NCBI GenBank assembly: GCA_000320605.2
Contig: KB445791.1
Location: 638,272-702,271, forward strand
Direction of reading: 5' to 3'
Length of the DNA stretch: 64,000 bases
Source: Gelatoporia subvermispora B
Taxonomy: Eukaryota; Basidiomycota; Agaricomycetes; Polyporales; Gelatoporiaceae
Position 1 is the first letter of the stretch, and every line of letters begins with the position of its first letter. A program made the translations under genes and the position numbers. Shown here piece after piece: positions 35,001 through 44,001 of this stretch. The notes below the pieces were generated by a model. That model was not told where the DNA came from. It ran no database searches and saw nothing but the letters and a program-made list of their open reading frames with translations.

Positions 35001-35303
35001 CACCCGGCATTCCCTACCAGCGCGGCTCGCGACCACACCTCTTTCCCTACCATGCCTTCTTCTTCGGCTCATACTACTCCGGTCGCTCGAGTCGCCGCCA
35101 TTACGAAGCCGTCCAAGGGGAAGAAGTCGTCTAAGGCGAAGGTTCCGGCGACGGACAGGTCGACAGGGGACGACGTCGCAGAGGTTCCGGCGGAAAAGGT
35201 TGACAAGGCTGGGTTGTACAAGTACAGCGATGACGAAGACGAGGATGCGCATGGAGAACCTGACGAGGACGAGAGCATGATCGAGGCCGGTCAGGCGGCG
35301 TAG
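26010..35303 (+). CDS. Gag-Pol polyprotein of Ty3/gypsy retrotransposon
   Basis: 3097 codons without stop or frameshift, so Gag and Pol are fused. Order: Ser/Arg-rich disordered head (1-540); Gag capsid-like domain (about 545-710); Gly-rich stretch; CCHC zinc knuckle CYNCKEKGHFSRNC (845-858); acidic region; aspartic protease with LLDSGS (Asp1376); reverse transcriptase with YLDD (1696-1699); RNase H (VTDGS, Asp1850; LADALS); two Cys/His motifs at about 2056 and 2201; integrase zinc-binding HxxxxxxxH..CxxC (from 2343) and DDX35E core (Asp2413, Asp2477, Glu2513); GPYRIL motif; a chromodomain-like segment (about 2714-2765); and a C-terminal extension to 3097 rich in Ser/Pro/Thr and ending acidic. 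All catalytic residues are present. The long tail beyond the chromodomain-like segment and the extra Cys/His motifs are unusual. Codon use is less G+C-biased than in neighbouring genes. Confidence 0.95.
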   Translation: MSSGYNLRAGPRRGTITAATSRANPGAYIPPSASDGGAREEPVESITESAGSAVSAANSDPLEGSGVPVGVPPSGDEPDGEPRSGQSKSRSDLRESSSLTDVSSILDNLKIEEQSIYLDSSEPARAMDESPDEQPEERRGRQSRWSLSLDVAAFRRPAVSSPTVGTTSTPAAVPLETTAISAAVMEPTEEIRANRRARVEDYHSDSDEESRGEGPSRSKGKTMDARNWGAVDIPHEELDPEAQRRALNSFAKGGERTKDLTGPSEGEDPGNLSEQELREAVRLWKARKRASAHQDLPTEAGGDSLLDEDRLGRSKRDSSRRGTRGRPRARSRSSDGPRENREQSPRDIDCTKRHGSADSSQSDGDENDLGYGPPHKRRRAKSRRHRSGDRTSSRQAVPAGERTRLGTLRNTDALVDSVLAGRDSQRPTHSPDGWRRRYTSLRPATQIEPDSYLGQAIHGVGGRAGDPTDPSSSSSSSNSSGSDSDSEDSTTLSSSSGHRSRGSRRSRRHRWSGSRRRSRRSHRHRRRRSSRTSRTRSHPLLKPREPDAYDGRTDVNAFHRFIHQSTDYVDGYGLPDWRQVSALSYFLKDKAYEFYVNTVSRNPRNWTLRRFFIELFNYCFPIDFRYRMRDKLERFRQTDKSVLDYVHQLEALLLSAGVLSEQDKVERLWKGFKPSIQRGLYLDHLTPTSATWERVVTVAQYVEMADRAFTEPHSSGNNGGGQGGGGGGGHGGGNHGGGNGGGGNGSGGGGQGQPRRRTPGPRGGGGSTPRPSGSQPSTSKFSTKPGPPQAQAQFRRRDGERRFPSARPSGQGSSGGNHRNDQQSGTGAPKLSDQEKARLAAEDRCYNCKEKGHFSRNCPKANQVKTDRKGQPPGVPSYSIEPSFGSAERLRDLAASTVRVDTDVVGLHSVGFWAADNNVPDLQSVSDSESEEDEEDILSPSQEPYYVDEDLPEFDPSDLGVPDPSLDNAILEVMAMSVNDHRAASPPADDDSSSDQGDQSDRPINIYGQSIYTDDETDEEAESVVPEPINGAAQDSGTRPVVPDFGPTVLVSRPVPQANVSAGEIMEEVDTESVPPGITRVHVPPFMMDPEYPVVPSLTDHASARLGDLYIQRAKRLLSRFYPYCSPSCQGPFGDLDVIDIVFSWYLRTRDDTYVMIQEHVPPALSRHFVVPVEQFRSPQFNPPRWFAELVREAHDDDELDLDRYDESMGDVLSLEPVSVLNGMLPWPEHALRHGIDEARFVLLERFADDVVILDKYFALWLAVPVPLLLNERFNLVSWWIRQSGHARTWPPEEYLDGWDNDGPNPDNNPSDLGGDRTPPAVELNAVATRGRQAEHDNLPALQRNAARPQDFKRKIPEPAVVVVEINGYPARALLDSGSLADFMSSKLAHQLGIKTFELEKPLPVHLAVQGSRAKINVGCSAEIKYQAIRESRYFDIVNLLNYDLILGTPFWFQHQISVGLNPTAVAVGSPIGLPIEGQQVRVLESRAADMFENEMERARLHIREYAASICVSTSDTPLPPLRVINHTIPLIDEGKVYHWRPSKCPDALRSAWNEKRDAYIKTGRWQISNARNTSPMLLLMKPGTGVKGVPPKLRVVCDLRERNANTHKVTSPLPDMEGILRRVAKRKYRSLIDGKDAYEQIRIEPEHVPRTAMTTPDGNMVNLVLQQGDCNAVATYQSLMNHIFAPYLTVWMDVYLDDIIVYSDTLDEHVKHVKIVIDLLRKEKFFLGADKLKILCPEMRILGRIVDDFGIRMDPDKVDSVINWKTPTTKELLRGFLGSVGYLADDIATVRIPMGILTSLTGADASFKWDHTHQQAFERIKHLVHTHRNHHRVPLNYGRGAPHIWLVTDGSHGGVAGVVSQGEDFKTARVAAFFSAKLSSAQANYPVHEIEMLAGVEAMLRHRDILLGCHFTWLTDHKGLVHLLNQKNLSGRQARWLEKISEYDFEVQYVPGVENVLADALSRIYTADGPGTVRAPSEYVAHDDDDAFASTLATHAISMPVFTGIEALAVTTRGQRGRAASHTTHTSPVNMRTQPVRREHSLPAPRGRAGHQRRCRICNMTGHSEEAHTPYPQARPRSPPRSLSRPRQASLSRPASRASTRPPSRTTARSSRATRRAVSSSPARRSRGARVPVLDRPQRVSRPRQPPVPPETGRPETSKEFAKRIHRVILHGPRAGRQEGASQGSEHRSPGTMSAGPKACSLCGTPHARERCPRAAPRNVAFEDSDSGPDFSSYRRAHPTESRDFDREALPDHIPSDHLSQYSSDLISHITDSYDGIDLRHVLRGRYEDDPVFREILTNPKNHKNFFVKNGLVYVKERQSGLLCIPDVRIGGRSVRELVIRHAHSLLAHLGANKTLGLLRDNVWWKSIVTDVHKYCESCMTCKRSKPANQKPYGLLNSLSVPTYPWECVGIDFVGPLPESKDRDGSYDSITVVIDLLTAMVHLIPSRTNYNAKQVAELVYSEVYKHHGLPRAIVSDRDVVFTGQFWTHLNKLLGIELRMSSAYHPESDGATERANRTVTQMLRQCVSPNQHDWVTRLPSIEFAINLARSESTGYAPFFLNTGRMPRPLIWDNPGPDEYPGVRAYALHVKAAIFAAHDSIIAARVKQTRDANRRRRPSPFQEGDLVYLSTKNISLPKGMARKLSPKYIGPYRILRDFGNNSYRLDLSPSLRRRGIHDIFHSSLLRIHEPNDDRLFPGRLDSQLLDLDDPEGEREWSISKILSHRGSATDAVFEILWTSGDRTWVPYAQIPNVAALTDYLELLGVERITDLRDGSGSPPDDPHVYLGMVDLEPPLEAPIKAAPHSGAHQFYIPSSYRTIHSPSASRHRSSSMTWPANVHRNKFGDLVFFDPTLKVSVAFTAAQVRSYVRFDRLLRTQTNPIFTPSEFPGGYGDFTILWNSSGTSSFGLSQYTLHDRSYVISPRPPPDANEIAPLPGPKIIKTGLDLPQSSMTAVIRSLTESTSRSYAAQDRLAAQGRSTKRPRTSSFPTIDSSQPFAAHPAFPTSAARDHTSFPTMPSSSAHTTPVARVAAITKPSKGKKSSKAKVPATDRSTGDDVAEVPAEKVDKAGLYKYSDDEDEDAHGEPDEDESMIEAGQAA

Positions 35304-35354
35304 ATGAAGCGCGACGAGTTGACCATCGTATGAGGACGATGGCCGGAGGGCGTA

Positions 35355-35644
35355 TGTAGCGAGCGCGTGGCTTACGACGCGAGCGGTTGAGGTACCTGCC
35401 GTTTCGGGAACCCTAGAGTCGTCTAGGGTTCGTCTATCTTTTACTTTCACTTCCCTTTCCCCCATTTTCCTGCAGTCGTTATACCCCCCAGTTCATTGTC
35501 CGACTCCCCCTAGCTATATAAGACCCGACGTTTGTATGCTACGGACAGCGCACTTGGAATAGAGACTCAATCCCTGTTCTCGCACCGAGTGCCTCTTCCC
35601 ATCACGTGTGCCGCCACCTGCCCTATCCGGCAGCGAGCGTCACA
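35355..35644 (+). repeat. 3' long terminal repeat
   Basis: 290 bp, apparently identical to the left LTR including the TATA box and hairpin. It follows the polyprotein stop by 51 bp. Confidence 0.95.
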
Positions 35645-35649
35645 AGTTG
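35645..35649. repeat. Target site duplication, right copy (AGTTG)
   Basis: Matches the five bases before the left LTR. Removing the element and one copy restores an uninterrupted sequence AGTCA-AGTTG-GTCGC, which does not obviously belong to a gene. Confidence 0.9.
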
Positions 35650-38600
35650 GTCGCCGCTTGAGCTTATCGGCTCTAGTGAGTACGTTGACATTTATCAGGT
35701 GAACAGATCAAGGTTCCAGATACTAAGATATTATCAGCGACCTGTGTCTGTCTGCTGCCAGATGTCTGATCCCGAGAACAATGCCCTATGTACGTGATGC
35801 AACCCCTATGGCCTCAGCATTGACTCCCCTATCATTCTGCACCCTGATTCTCACAGGGTCGGGATGTCGCGCGTGGAGATCATTCTCGCAGGTGGTACCA
35901 CTGGTCACAACCACGTAGTGATCCGATGTCGGGCAATGGACAGCCTCTGGTATTGATGGTGCTCGATCACAGAACATTAGTCATCAGTAGTGTCTACATG
36001 ATCCCTCCCTGCCAGACAGTGTACGACCCTGTTGTTCGATTCCTGAGCCAATGCCGGAACCATGCGATCCCTGGTGCCACGGATCATGTCTACGACACTT
36101 CACTGCCTGAGGGAAAGCTGTCGCACATCATTGTATAGATCAACCCTGAGCGTGCACCGCACACTTTGGTCTGAACTAATTTCAGGCAACATGTATGTTC
36201 CTGGGGAGTTGGGCTAAGCGGCTTGGTCACTGCAAAGTCATGCATCACAGTGAAAAGCGACGGTTTCGGCGAGACCCGTGATGCCCCTCGTCGGCAACTG
36301 AGGCAAGACCTACATAGGACAGATGATCTGAGCGTCGTCGGAGCCCTTATTGATAGCCCGCGGATGTTTTCGTGATCATCGATCCGCTCTGCCGTCTGTG
36401 GAGCCCGGAGCATACATATATGCATGTTGCTTCACAACCCCGCTCAGATCCATCATTGCCAACGTCACCCTATGTCACCAAACAGTGCTATGGTGATTAT
36501 GGCAACTGTGAGATGTTCGCAAGATCGCAAACCCGCCGAACCTCAATCCTGCGTTGAGTGTCTGAAAGACGCTGCATCAATTATTTCCGTTTTGGACGAG
36601 TTCACGCCCCATACAGCCACTGCGAACAAATATTTGCACTACCACGTGATCGAGTTGGGCAGGCGTGTTTTGCCTTCAATCAGCGGTCGCGAAGTCTCCT
36701 ACGGCCACCCATAGTAAGATCTCGGGATCATTGAACTATCAGCGGCTGGTTGGACGGTTTTATCAGATTGCATCGCTTCTCTTTTCTATACACAGCGCCA
36801 TCGTGTATGGAGAATGAGTATTGTGACATGGCGATACGATAACCTACTGGATCACAGTCGAACTGACTGTACTTTTTCATCGTAATTATCAATGCAGGTA
36901 TAGATTACTACTGTATTGTGACGTTCCCCCGTCGAACAAGTCTGTACGCCAGAAACCCCTTCGGCGCCGTAGCCAGGCAAAATGCTTACGAGTTACGACA
37001 CGACAACTGAAGTCGCGACCACGGATATCGTAATCCATCTGTACCAGGTCTCCGATAACGATGATCACACATTGTTACGATGTGGATGTTCACGTAAGTA
37101 GCTCTATTTGTACTGTTTGATATATTATTCGGATTTCATCAGGTGAGTTCGGATCCCGTCCTCGTAGGAACTACACCATAGGCTCATAGCTCGACGAACC
37201 AGCGAACAGGGTAAACCCACAGTCCGTAATTCTGCTGTGGAAGTTCGCTTATTGTCCATCGAGACCATATCTCAGGCAGTTCAAGAGCAGGCAACGTGCC
37301 ATTCGATGAGAGCGAGGAGGTGGACGCTCGCAAGTTCGGTCTATCCTCGAGAGAGTCGGGGCCTGTCTGGGGCATGAGCTCCGGAAATCTTCTTCATAGG
37401 TCCGGGATCATGCCAACTATGTTCTTCTTGTCGAATGGCGGGGATACGTGCATAAACATCGGCGCAATTGCAGCCTGAACGGCGAGTAGCTGTGGCGACC
37501 ATCGCCGCCAATTATATCCAGTAGGCTATAATTATCGCCTGACCTGCTTCTGAGCATGCGCTGGAATAGACCAGAGCGGGCCGTGTCCCATGAGTACGTC
37601 TACGAACGCTTAAAGGAAGCTTTAGTCCTTGCTAAATTTGGCTGCTCGTGCCTCCGGGCGCTTCTAAAAATAGATCCGCCAGGTCACCTGCGACTACCAG
37701 CGACGTCACTTCTGCCCCATCCTAAGCTTCGGCACACCTCTCTATGTGAATGCCGAGACTACACAGCATGATCCAGTAGGGTTTTCACTCACGCAAGTCT
37801 CTCTATAGCACTTGACGAGATCTCTACCTGTTTCGGAAGTGAAAATAAAACATTCGTCAGCCTCCAACAGGTCGTAATGGTCCACCCATCAAGCCACCTC
37901 CTTGTTTCTGAGGACCTACAGATGTCTGTCTGTATACACCAGAACGCAGGTTCTTTTTTGGCCTTTTACCGGAGAAATTGTGCAAGTGGAGCCACCCGTG
38001 GACGCAGCTGCATGAGCCGAGATCATCTGCCACTGTGTTATGTGACCTCCGTCAGATTTTTACAGTCTTGGCTGCCTTGACTCTGGTTTCAGGTACTATG
38101 CGGTCTACTTATCGTATCTGTCTTGCTTGCTCCACTCGGTCATTTTGGAAACCACCAACACGACAACCATCTCCACAGATGTTCGTACTGGCTGTCTCCC
38201 AACCACAGCGCATTCTAGCTGCGTACCAACCTTGTGCATGCGACTGCTGCAATTAACTGGGATTACCTCGGACAACACATCAACAGCTCTCCATGCACAC
38301 TGAACATCTTGCAACCGGGTGCTCCTCGGTGTCAGCCTCCGTCTATGTGAGGATCACATTGGCTACGATGCTTGTCCGCCTGCATTGCTGACACTTAGCG
38401 AACAACTCCCGGGCTGATGCGTAGAAGAAAAAAGCAGGGCAGAAGCTCGATTATGTTTCGCCGGCCTGTCCTTGGCCTCAGTGATGCCGTAGATGGAATC
38501 CATTTGTGTCCTCGCCTGCCACTTCACTGCCAAATATTTTCCGACGCCCGACTATAAAGCCATTGTCAACGTCGGCTCAGTTCTCTATCGGTCCACTTGT

Positions 38601-38746
38601 ATCTCACCGACCCTCGAAGGGACTGAGCTAGCGACACGCAACGAAAAGCCGCTACCACACAGCGTCTGCCTGTACTTTGGTATGTCTACTGTTCAGGCGA
38701 TCCCAGCATACCGAGGCTGATATATTGCTACGACTCACCAGTGATC
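35650..38746. other. Stretch without a recognisable gene, upstream of the first GH7 gene
   Basis: Short frames only. A plus frame from 36424 to 36714 (96 residues, e.g. CVECLKDAASIISVLDEF) reads somewhat like the helical tail of a fungal protein, but no partner exon or domain is recognisable. ACTATAAAGC at 38551-38560 could be a TATA-like element for the GH7 gene, though it is nearly 190 bp from the ATG. Carbon-source control sites cannot be claimed from this reading. Confidence 0.4.
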
Positions 38747-40473
38747 ATGTTCCCTGCCACTGCCTTGTATACGCTCTCCTTCCTCGCTGTGGCATATGCT
38801 CAGCAGATCGGCACCCAGACCGCTGAGGTCCACCCTACGCTGTCCTGGTCTCAGTGCACCGCGGACGGTACTTGCACGTCTCAGAGCGGTAGCGTCGTCC
38901 TTGACGCAAACTGGCGCTGGCTACACACCACTACGTCAGTTGAGAGCACCTAGACTCTGCTAGGATACATACGCTGATCCTGTACACAGCGGCTACACCA
39001 ACTGCTACACCGGTAACGAATGGGACACGTCCATCTGCCCTGACCCCACTACGTGCGCTGAGAACTGCGCTCTCGATGGTGCCGACTACGAGGCTACTTA
39101 CGGTATCACCACGAGCGGCGACCAGCTCAAGCTCAACTTTGTGACGACGAGCACGCAGACCAACGTTGGCTCTCGTACCTATCTCATGGCTTCCGACACC
39201 GAGTACCAGATGTTCAATCCCTTGAATATGGAGTTCACCTTCGACGTCGACGTTTCCAACCTCCCGTGTGGTCTTAACGGCGCGCTCTACTTCTCTCAGA
39301 TGGACGCCGACGGGGGTGTCTCGAAATACCCGACCAACAAGGCAGGTGCACAGTACGGAACTGGTTACTGTGACTCCCAGTGCCCGCGCGACCTCAAGTT
39401 CATCAACGGTCTGGTACGTTCTTGAGTCGCTTGCTCATAGCTATAGGCCATGCTGAATCAACGCACAGGCGAACGTAATTGACTGGACCGCTGACTCCAA
39501 CTCCGCTAACTCTGGTACGGGCGAGTACGGCTCGTGCTGCAGTGAGATGGATGTCTGGGAGGCCAACTCCATGTCCGCGGCAGTTACTCCTCACCCGTGC
39601 ACTGTTGACGGCCAGACTGAGTGCTCCGGAGACGATTGCGGTGCCGGCAGTGACGACAGGTACGGCGGCGTGTGCGACCCCGATGGCTGCGACTTCAACT
39701 CGTTCCGCATGGGTAACACGAGCTTCTACGGCCCAAGCATGATTGTCGACACCACCCAGCCCTTCACTGTCGTCACTCAGTTCGTGACCTCCGACAACAC
39801 GACCACCGGCACACTCTCCGCAATCCGCCGCATCTACGTCCAGAACGGCGAGGTCATCCAGAACAGTCTCTCCAACATCGCGGGCGTCGACCCCACGAAC
39901 GAGATCACGACCGACTTCTGCACCCAGCAGAAGACCGCGTTCGGCGACACCGACAGCTTCACTCCGCACGGTGGTCTCGAGCAGATGGGCGACGCGTTCG
40001 CCGCTGGTGTTGTCCTCGTCATGAGTGTCTGGGACGACTACGCCGCACAGATGCTCTGGCTCGACAGCGACTACCCCACGACGTCGCCCGCCACCAACCC
40101 CGGTGTCGCCCGCGGAACCTGCGCGACCACCTCCGGTGCCCCGGCCGATGTCGAGTCCGCGGACACGAGCGCATACGTCACCTTCTCCAACATCAAGTTC
40201 GGCCCTATCGGCTCGACCTTCAGCTCTGGCTCATCTGGCGGCTCGGGCAGTAGCCCGACCAGCGTTGGCTCGAACCCGACGACCACTGCCTCTGCCCCCC
40301 AGGCCACGCAGACCAAGTACGGCCAATGGTGAGTCTTCGCAGCATCTACCTGGCGATGCAGTTAGCTCAAAATATTCATTCCCAGTGGTGGCGAGGGCTG
40401 GACTGGTCCGACAGCCTGCGCCTCTGGCTCTACCTGCCAATCGTCTGGCCCTTACTACAGCCAGTGCCTGTGA
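38747..40473 (+). CDS. cel7: Cellobiohydrolase, glycoside hydrolase family 7, with C-terminal CBM1
   Basis: Exons: 38747-38934, 38990-39413, 39469-40328, 40386-40473; 519 residues. An 18-residue signal peptide (ending VAYA) precedes [12 protein letters not shown], the usual mature start of secreted Cel7 enzymes. The catalytic motif EMDVWE gives nucleophile Glu230, Asp232 and acid/base Glu235; minus the signal these are 212, 214 and 217, the same numbers as in Trichoderma Cel7A. Many paired cysteines are present. A Ser/Gly/Thr/Pro linker (about 455-485) leads to a fungal CBM1 split by an intron inside its first Cys codon and ending YYSQCL. Cel7 cellobiohydrolases release cellobiose processively from reducing ends of cellulose outside the cell. 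The closest relative visible is the second GH7 gene at 60977-62476, in the opposite orientation. Confidence 0.97.
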
Positions 40474-41023
40474 AGGGCCCGCAGTGGGAGCGGGGATTGA
40501 TCGGGCTCGGTCTGAGATGTAAGATACGAGTAGGGTCACGTTCAATTTGCCTCTCGATGTCCTGTAAAAGCTCGCAATGGAGATTGTTTGTCCAAGCGTG
40601 GGACGAGTGTGCATAATATGAAGCGTTGCTCATATTGCGAAGAGTTAGAACTTAGGACACGATCAAAGAATTTTCTGATGGGAAGATCTCTGATTGAAGC
40701 TGCAGAGAAAATGACTTTGTAGCACACATGCAGTTCTCCTCCGATACGTTGCCAAATGCATCAAGACGTGGAGAAAGTAGACGAAGAGGTAGCAGTACGG
40801 GTTTTTGCATTGTTGCAAACTTATGATGGGCCGAAGTGAAGAAGCGACGAGAACAAGTAAAATGTGTAAAGTAAAGGTAGATGTCGCTGAGGAACTTAAC
40901 ACATGTTTGTCATCTACATTCACATCAGCCCTCATAGCCCTCATCCTCAACAGCGGTACTTGCAACGACAATGCCATCCAACCCATTTGCGCCACATCTC
41001 ACGGAATCGCAATGCAGCACCAC
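40474..41023. other. Intergenic region between convergent GH7 and DUF6533 genes
   Basis: Holds the two 3' ends. A/T content is higher than in the genes; no repeat or RNA gene seen. Confidence 0.4.
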
Positions 41024-42757
41024 CTAGACCCTCTGGGGTCCGGGGTCGTCCTTCTCCAAAACTTTGTCTTCACTGCCCCCTCGGATAGCGTCCTCTTCGT
41101 CCAGCCAGGTCATATCAGGATCTGCGGACTCGTTTGTGGTTCCGATAGCTTCCCCCATGCTACTGATGAATGACGCAAATCTTGGACTCGAATGTCTGTG
41201 AGGCATGTCTTCACCGTTGGGGCCGAGGACGAAGGATGGACGGCTAGAAACGGCGTCGCTCTGTCCTTCGCCTGCAGCTTGCCGAAGATTGAGAAGAAAA
41301 TGAGTGATGATGAGAGATGACAGGCTGGGATGACACGATCAGTATCTGCGAAGGCGGTTGATGGAAGACGAACGGACGGTGTAGAGAACGCGGCTGCATC
41401 AGCAAAGATCTGTGCATAGTAGTCGGCAGACTCTTATGAGTTCTACGATTATTCGAACCAGGGTTGTCTCACGTTAGTCGTCTGACCAGCGATGTTGAGT
41501 ATATTCAACGAAAGTAACATCCTGGTCAAGAGCAGGGCTTCTTATTAGATTTGCCGTCATACCATCTGATCATCACTGACATGAAGTACATGGTACCTGC
41601 ATCATCGTGAATGAAGTTAACATCCTTGCGAAGACGCTGCACTCACCATCACGGAGTAATAGTGTTGCCAGCGGCGTCTTGATACCATGTCGTTTGGAAT
41701 CACGCCAGGTTGAATATGTTTTGAGCCATATGACCACTAAGACAATGACGTCTGATGCGATGACACAGACACGAGTGCCGACTTCCACTACCTCGATTTT
41801 CAGTTTTCCGACGCTTCCAATGCGTGGGGCAACTTACACCTGCAATTTTCGGTATCAGCATTGGAGTTTCCCAACGTGCATAAGTGCGCTTTACTTGGTA
41901 TCTGTGACCAGGGATATCTTTGATTCGGAACTGCACTCATTGCTGATATCCGGAAATGGCTGTATTGAGATAGAAAATGCGAAGAAAAAATCAAACTGTG
42001 CACGATGACAAGGCGGAAGTTCAGAGATGCATGCGTTCAACCACAAGGAATGGTTCACTCGCCACATTCGTTCCAAATGGCACCAGATTCAGGAGGAGAA
42101 CACCAGCTGCTATGGGCCAAACCCCCTGGCTCATTGCGTAAATCCGTATCGAAGAGAATGCTAGAAAAAGTCAGGTTTCGAAGCGTTTCTCGGCAGGAAA
42201 ACCTCGACTCACTAGCCCATATTATTATCAACAGTAGCTCAATGATGTAGAACGCATAAACGAAACCCAGGCAACTGGTTCGAGAATTTCTGCGTCATCC
42301 ATGACACCGTCGAATTGACAATGTGATGAATACTCACGCCTATCCTATTCGTGAGATAGGTCCCGCACAATTATCAGAGCAAAATTCCGGGCGTACTGGT
42401 AAGGTCTGCAGTGGCAGAAAAATAAACATTGCATTCATCGACGCCCATACGAAGATTGTCCATCGGTTGAGGTAGAACAGTAATGTGACGATGTCGACAC
42501 GTCTGTGCCACACGAGCTGGCCCTCGCGTGAAAGTGTGCTCAAATGATCGAAATATACAACAGCTGCAAACAGCATTTGATCAGAGCATAGCAGGGCAAA
42601 CATATGTTCTAAGCATACCTGATGCTGCTAGACTGCAATAATTGGACACACGGCTGCAGTCCATGTTAGTCAGGCACGATAATAGACGATGGGTCAAGAA
42701 CACTCACGAGCTCTGAAGTACATTGACAATCTCCTGTGTCCCGTAGGATAAAGACAT
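41024..42757 (-). CDS. DUF6533-type multi-pass membrane protein (exon structure partly unresolved)
   Basis: The N-terminal exons 42708-42757, 42619-42653 and from 42563 join in phase to give MSLSYGTQEIVNVLQS..SNYCSLAASAVVYF and then DHLSTLSREGQLVWHR and LFYLNRWTIF, the pattern of the mushroom DUF6533 domain. Further exons are clear near the C-terminus: one ending at 41647 (VIVLVVIWLKTYSTWR...LLLRDG), a 16-nt exon 41581-41596 (TMYFM), 41473-41521, and a last part with THFLLNLRQAAGEG and a long acidic tail ending at the stop at 41024. The middle (about 41720-42450) contains transmembrane-like pieces but I could not find an unbroken splice path, so it may carry more short introns or be damaged. 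DUF6533 proteins are large families of membrane proteins of unknown function in Agaricomycetes. Family call is good; integrity uncertain. Confidence 0.7.
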
Positions 42758-44001
42758 TATTTCAAAAATATTCCAAGCAAGGCGACCAGTGTAGATCATG
42801 AAATGTAGGTAGAGCAGACAAAGCTCGCTTTTATACCTCTCGAGATACACCGCCAGATCGGGATTTCTCGTAAACGTCCCTAATCTCAAAGGGAAGACTT
42901 CCTCTCGATCATCATTGCCTTCCCTGCGTTGTCGTTGGGTTCTGTCATAAACAGGTGGTAATTAGATAGCCTAGCCTAATCAGACTAGTTTACAGGATGA
43001 GCCATGATGCCAAAGTGGAAGGAGATTCTGCGTCCCAGAACATGACATTGACGACATTCCGTCCTCGCGACAAAATGTCATTTCCGTGATGAGATAGAAA
43101 AGGCACAGCACTGAGAGCACTATCTTTCTCGCCAAATCACGGCAACTTACTCTTGCGCCAGCGCCGAAGAACTATGAACAAAGCTTTGTTTCTTCCTCTG
43201 TGAAGCTCTATATTTTCACCCGCTTTTGCTATACAAACACACGGATAACTTCACTAGAAGTCGGTGTGACATTGAGCGTTTCTCATTTCATCCCTACATT
43301 CGACCGGACAAGCGGCGAATGTGGCCAAAATTGAGAACAGTGGAAATGGGATTTCCATGATATGAGTCATCTTCAAGTTCTCGCTGACAGTGGAGAAGAT
43401 CGTGATAATGATTTTCGCCTCTGGCAGATGGAACTAGTGCTGGATATCACCACCACATCACGCCACGTAGCACAGGATACGAACATTGTGGAGAGTTGCC
43501 AACGAACGGCTATGCAGCGTTCAGGCCAGGCTAGGAGAAGGGGGTATGAATTGAGAAGCTCCAAAAGTCATCAATTCATGTAGGTCGCAGATCCACAGCG
43601 GCATTCAAGTTCCAACTTACAGCGACATTCTAGGCCTCGTAATTGAAGCGCCTATGTACTGACTGGTCACCTCACTTGAACAGCCCCGCTTTCCTCGTTG
43701 AGCGCTTGAGCGCTGATTACCCCGGTGCACGCGTCGAGACATTGTGTCAAACATGACAATGTGAGGCACTGCTACACATCATAATCAGCTCTCAGAAGTA
43801 TTGATAGATCGTGCACCAGTTCGAGGGCAATACGGCACAGGGTACTTGAGTTATTATCGCACATTCTGTGACTGGCCGTTTTTGCCTCACCTAGATGATC
43901 ACGCTACTCATCATCAGGCTTTGAGCAGCCGAGCATAAGTCAGACACGGTACGACATCGTGACTTCACGCTTTAGAATTATGTTTAGAGGTATATTCGGC
44001 A
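42758..44001. other. Intergenic region, no gene recognised
   Basis: Lies upstream of the DUF6533 gene and downstream of the P450. The longest plus frame (43362-43583) starts with ATG but resembles nothing known. A/T-rich patches and no repeats stand out. Confidence 0.4.

Larger units (their letters stand above)
25532..35644 (+). mobile_element. Complete Ty3/gypsy LTR retrotransposon (10.1 kb)
   Basis: Two direct 290-bp LTRs (25532-25821 and 35355-35644) that read identically by eye begin TG and end CA and are bounded by the duplication AGTTG. Between them is a single open frame of 3097 codons with Gag, zinc knuckle, protease, reverse transcriptase, RNase H and integrase in that order, which defines the Ty3/gypsy (Metaviridae) class. 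LTR identity, matching target duplication and an undamaged frame together indicate a recent insertion that may still be competent. The sequence just after the left LTR (TATTTTGAAC...) does not start with TGG, so it lacks an ordinary tRNA primer site. A weak purine-rich run (GGCCGGAGGG) lies just before the right LTR. Confidence 0.95.

Noticed and set aside
39403..39969. 188-codon minus frame antisense to the first GH7 gene
   Set aside because: Reverse shadow of a strongly conserved GH7 exon.
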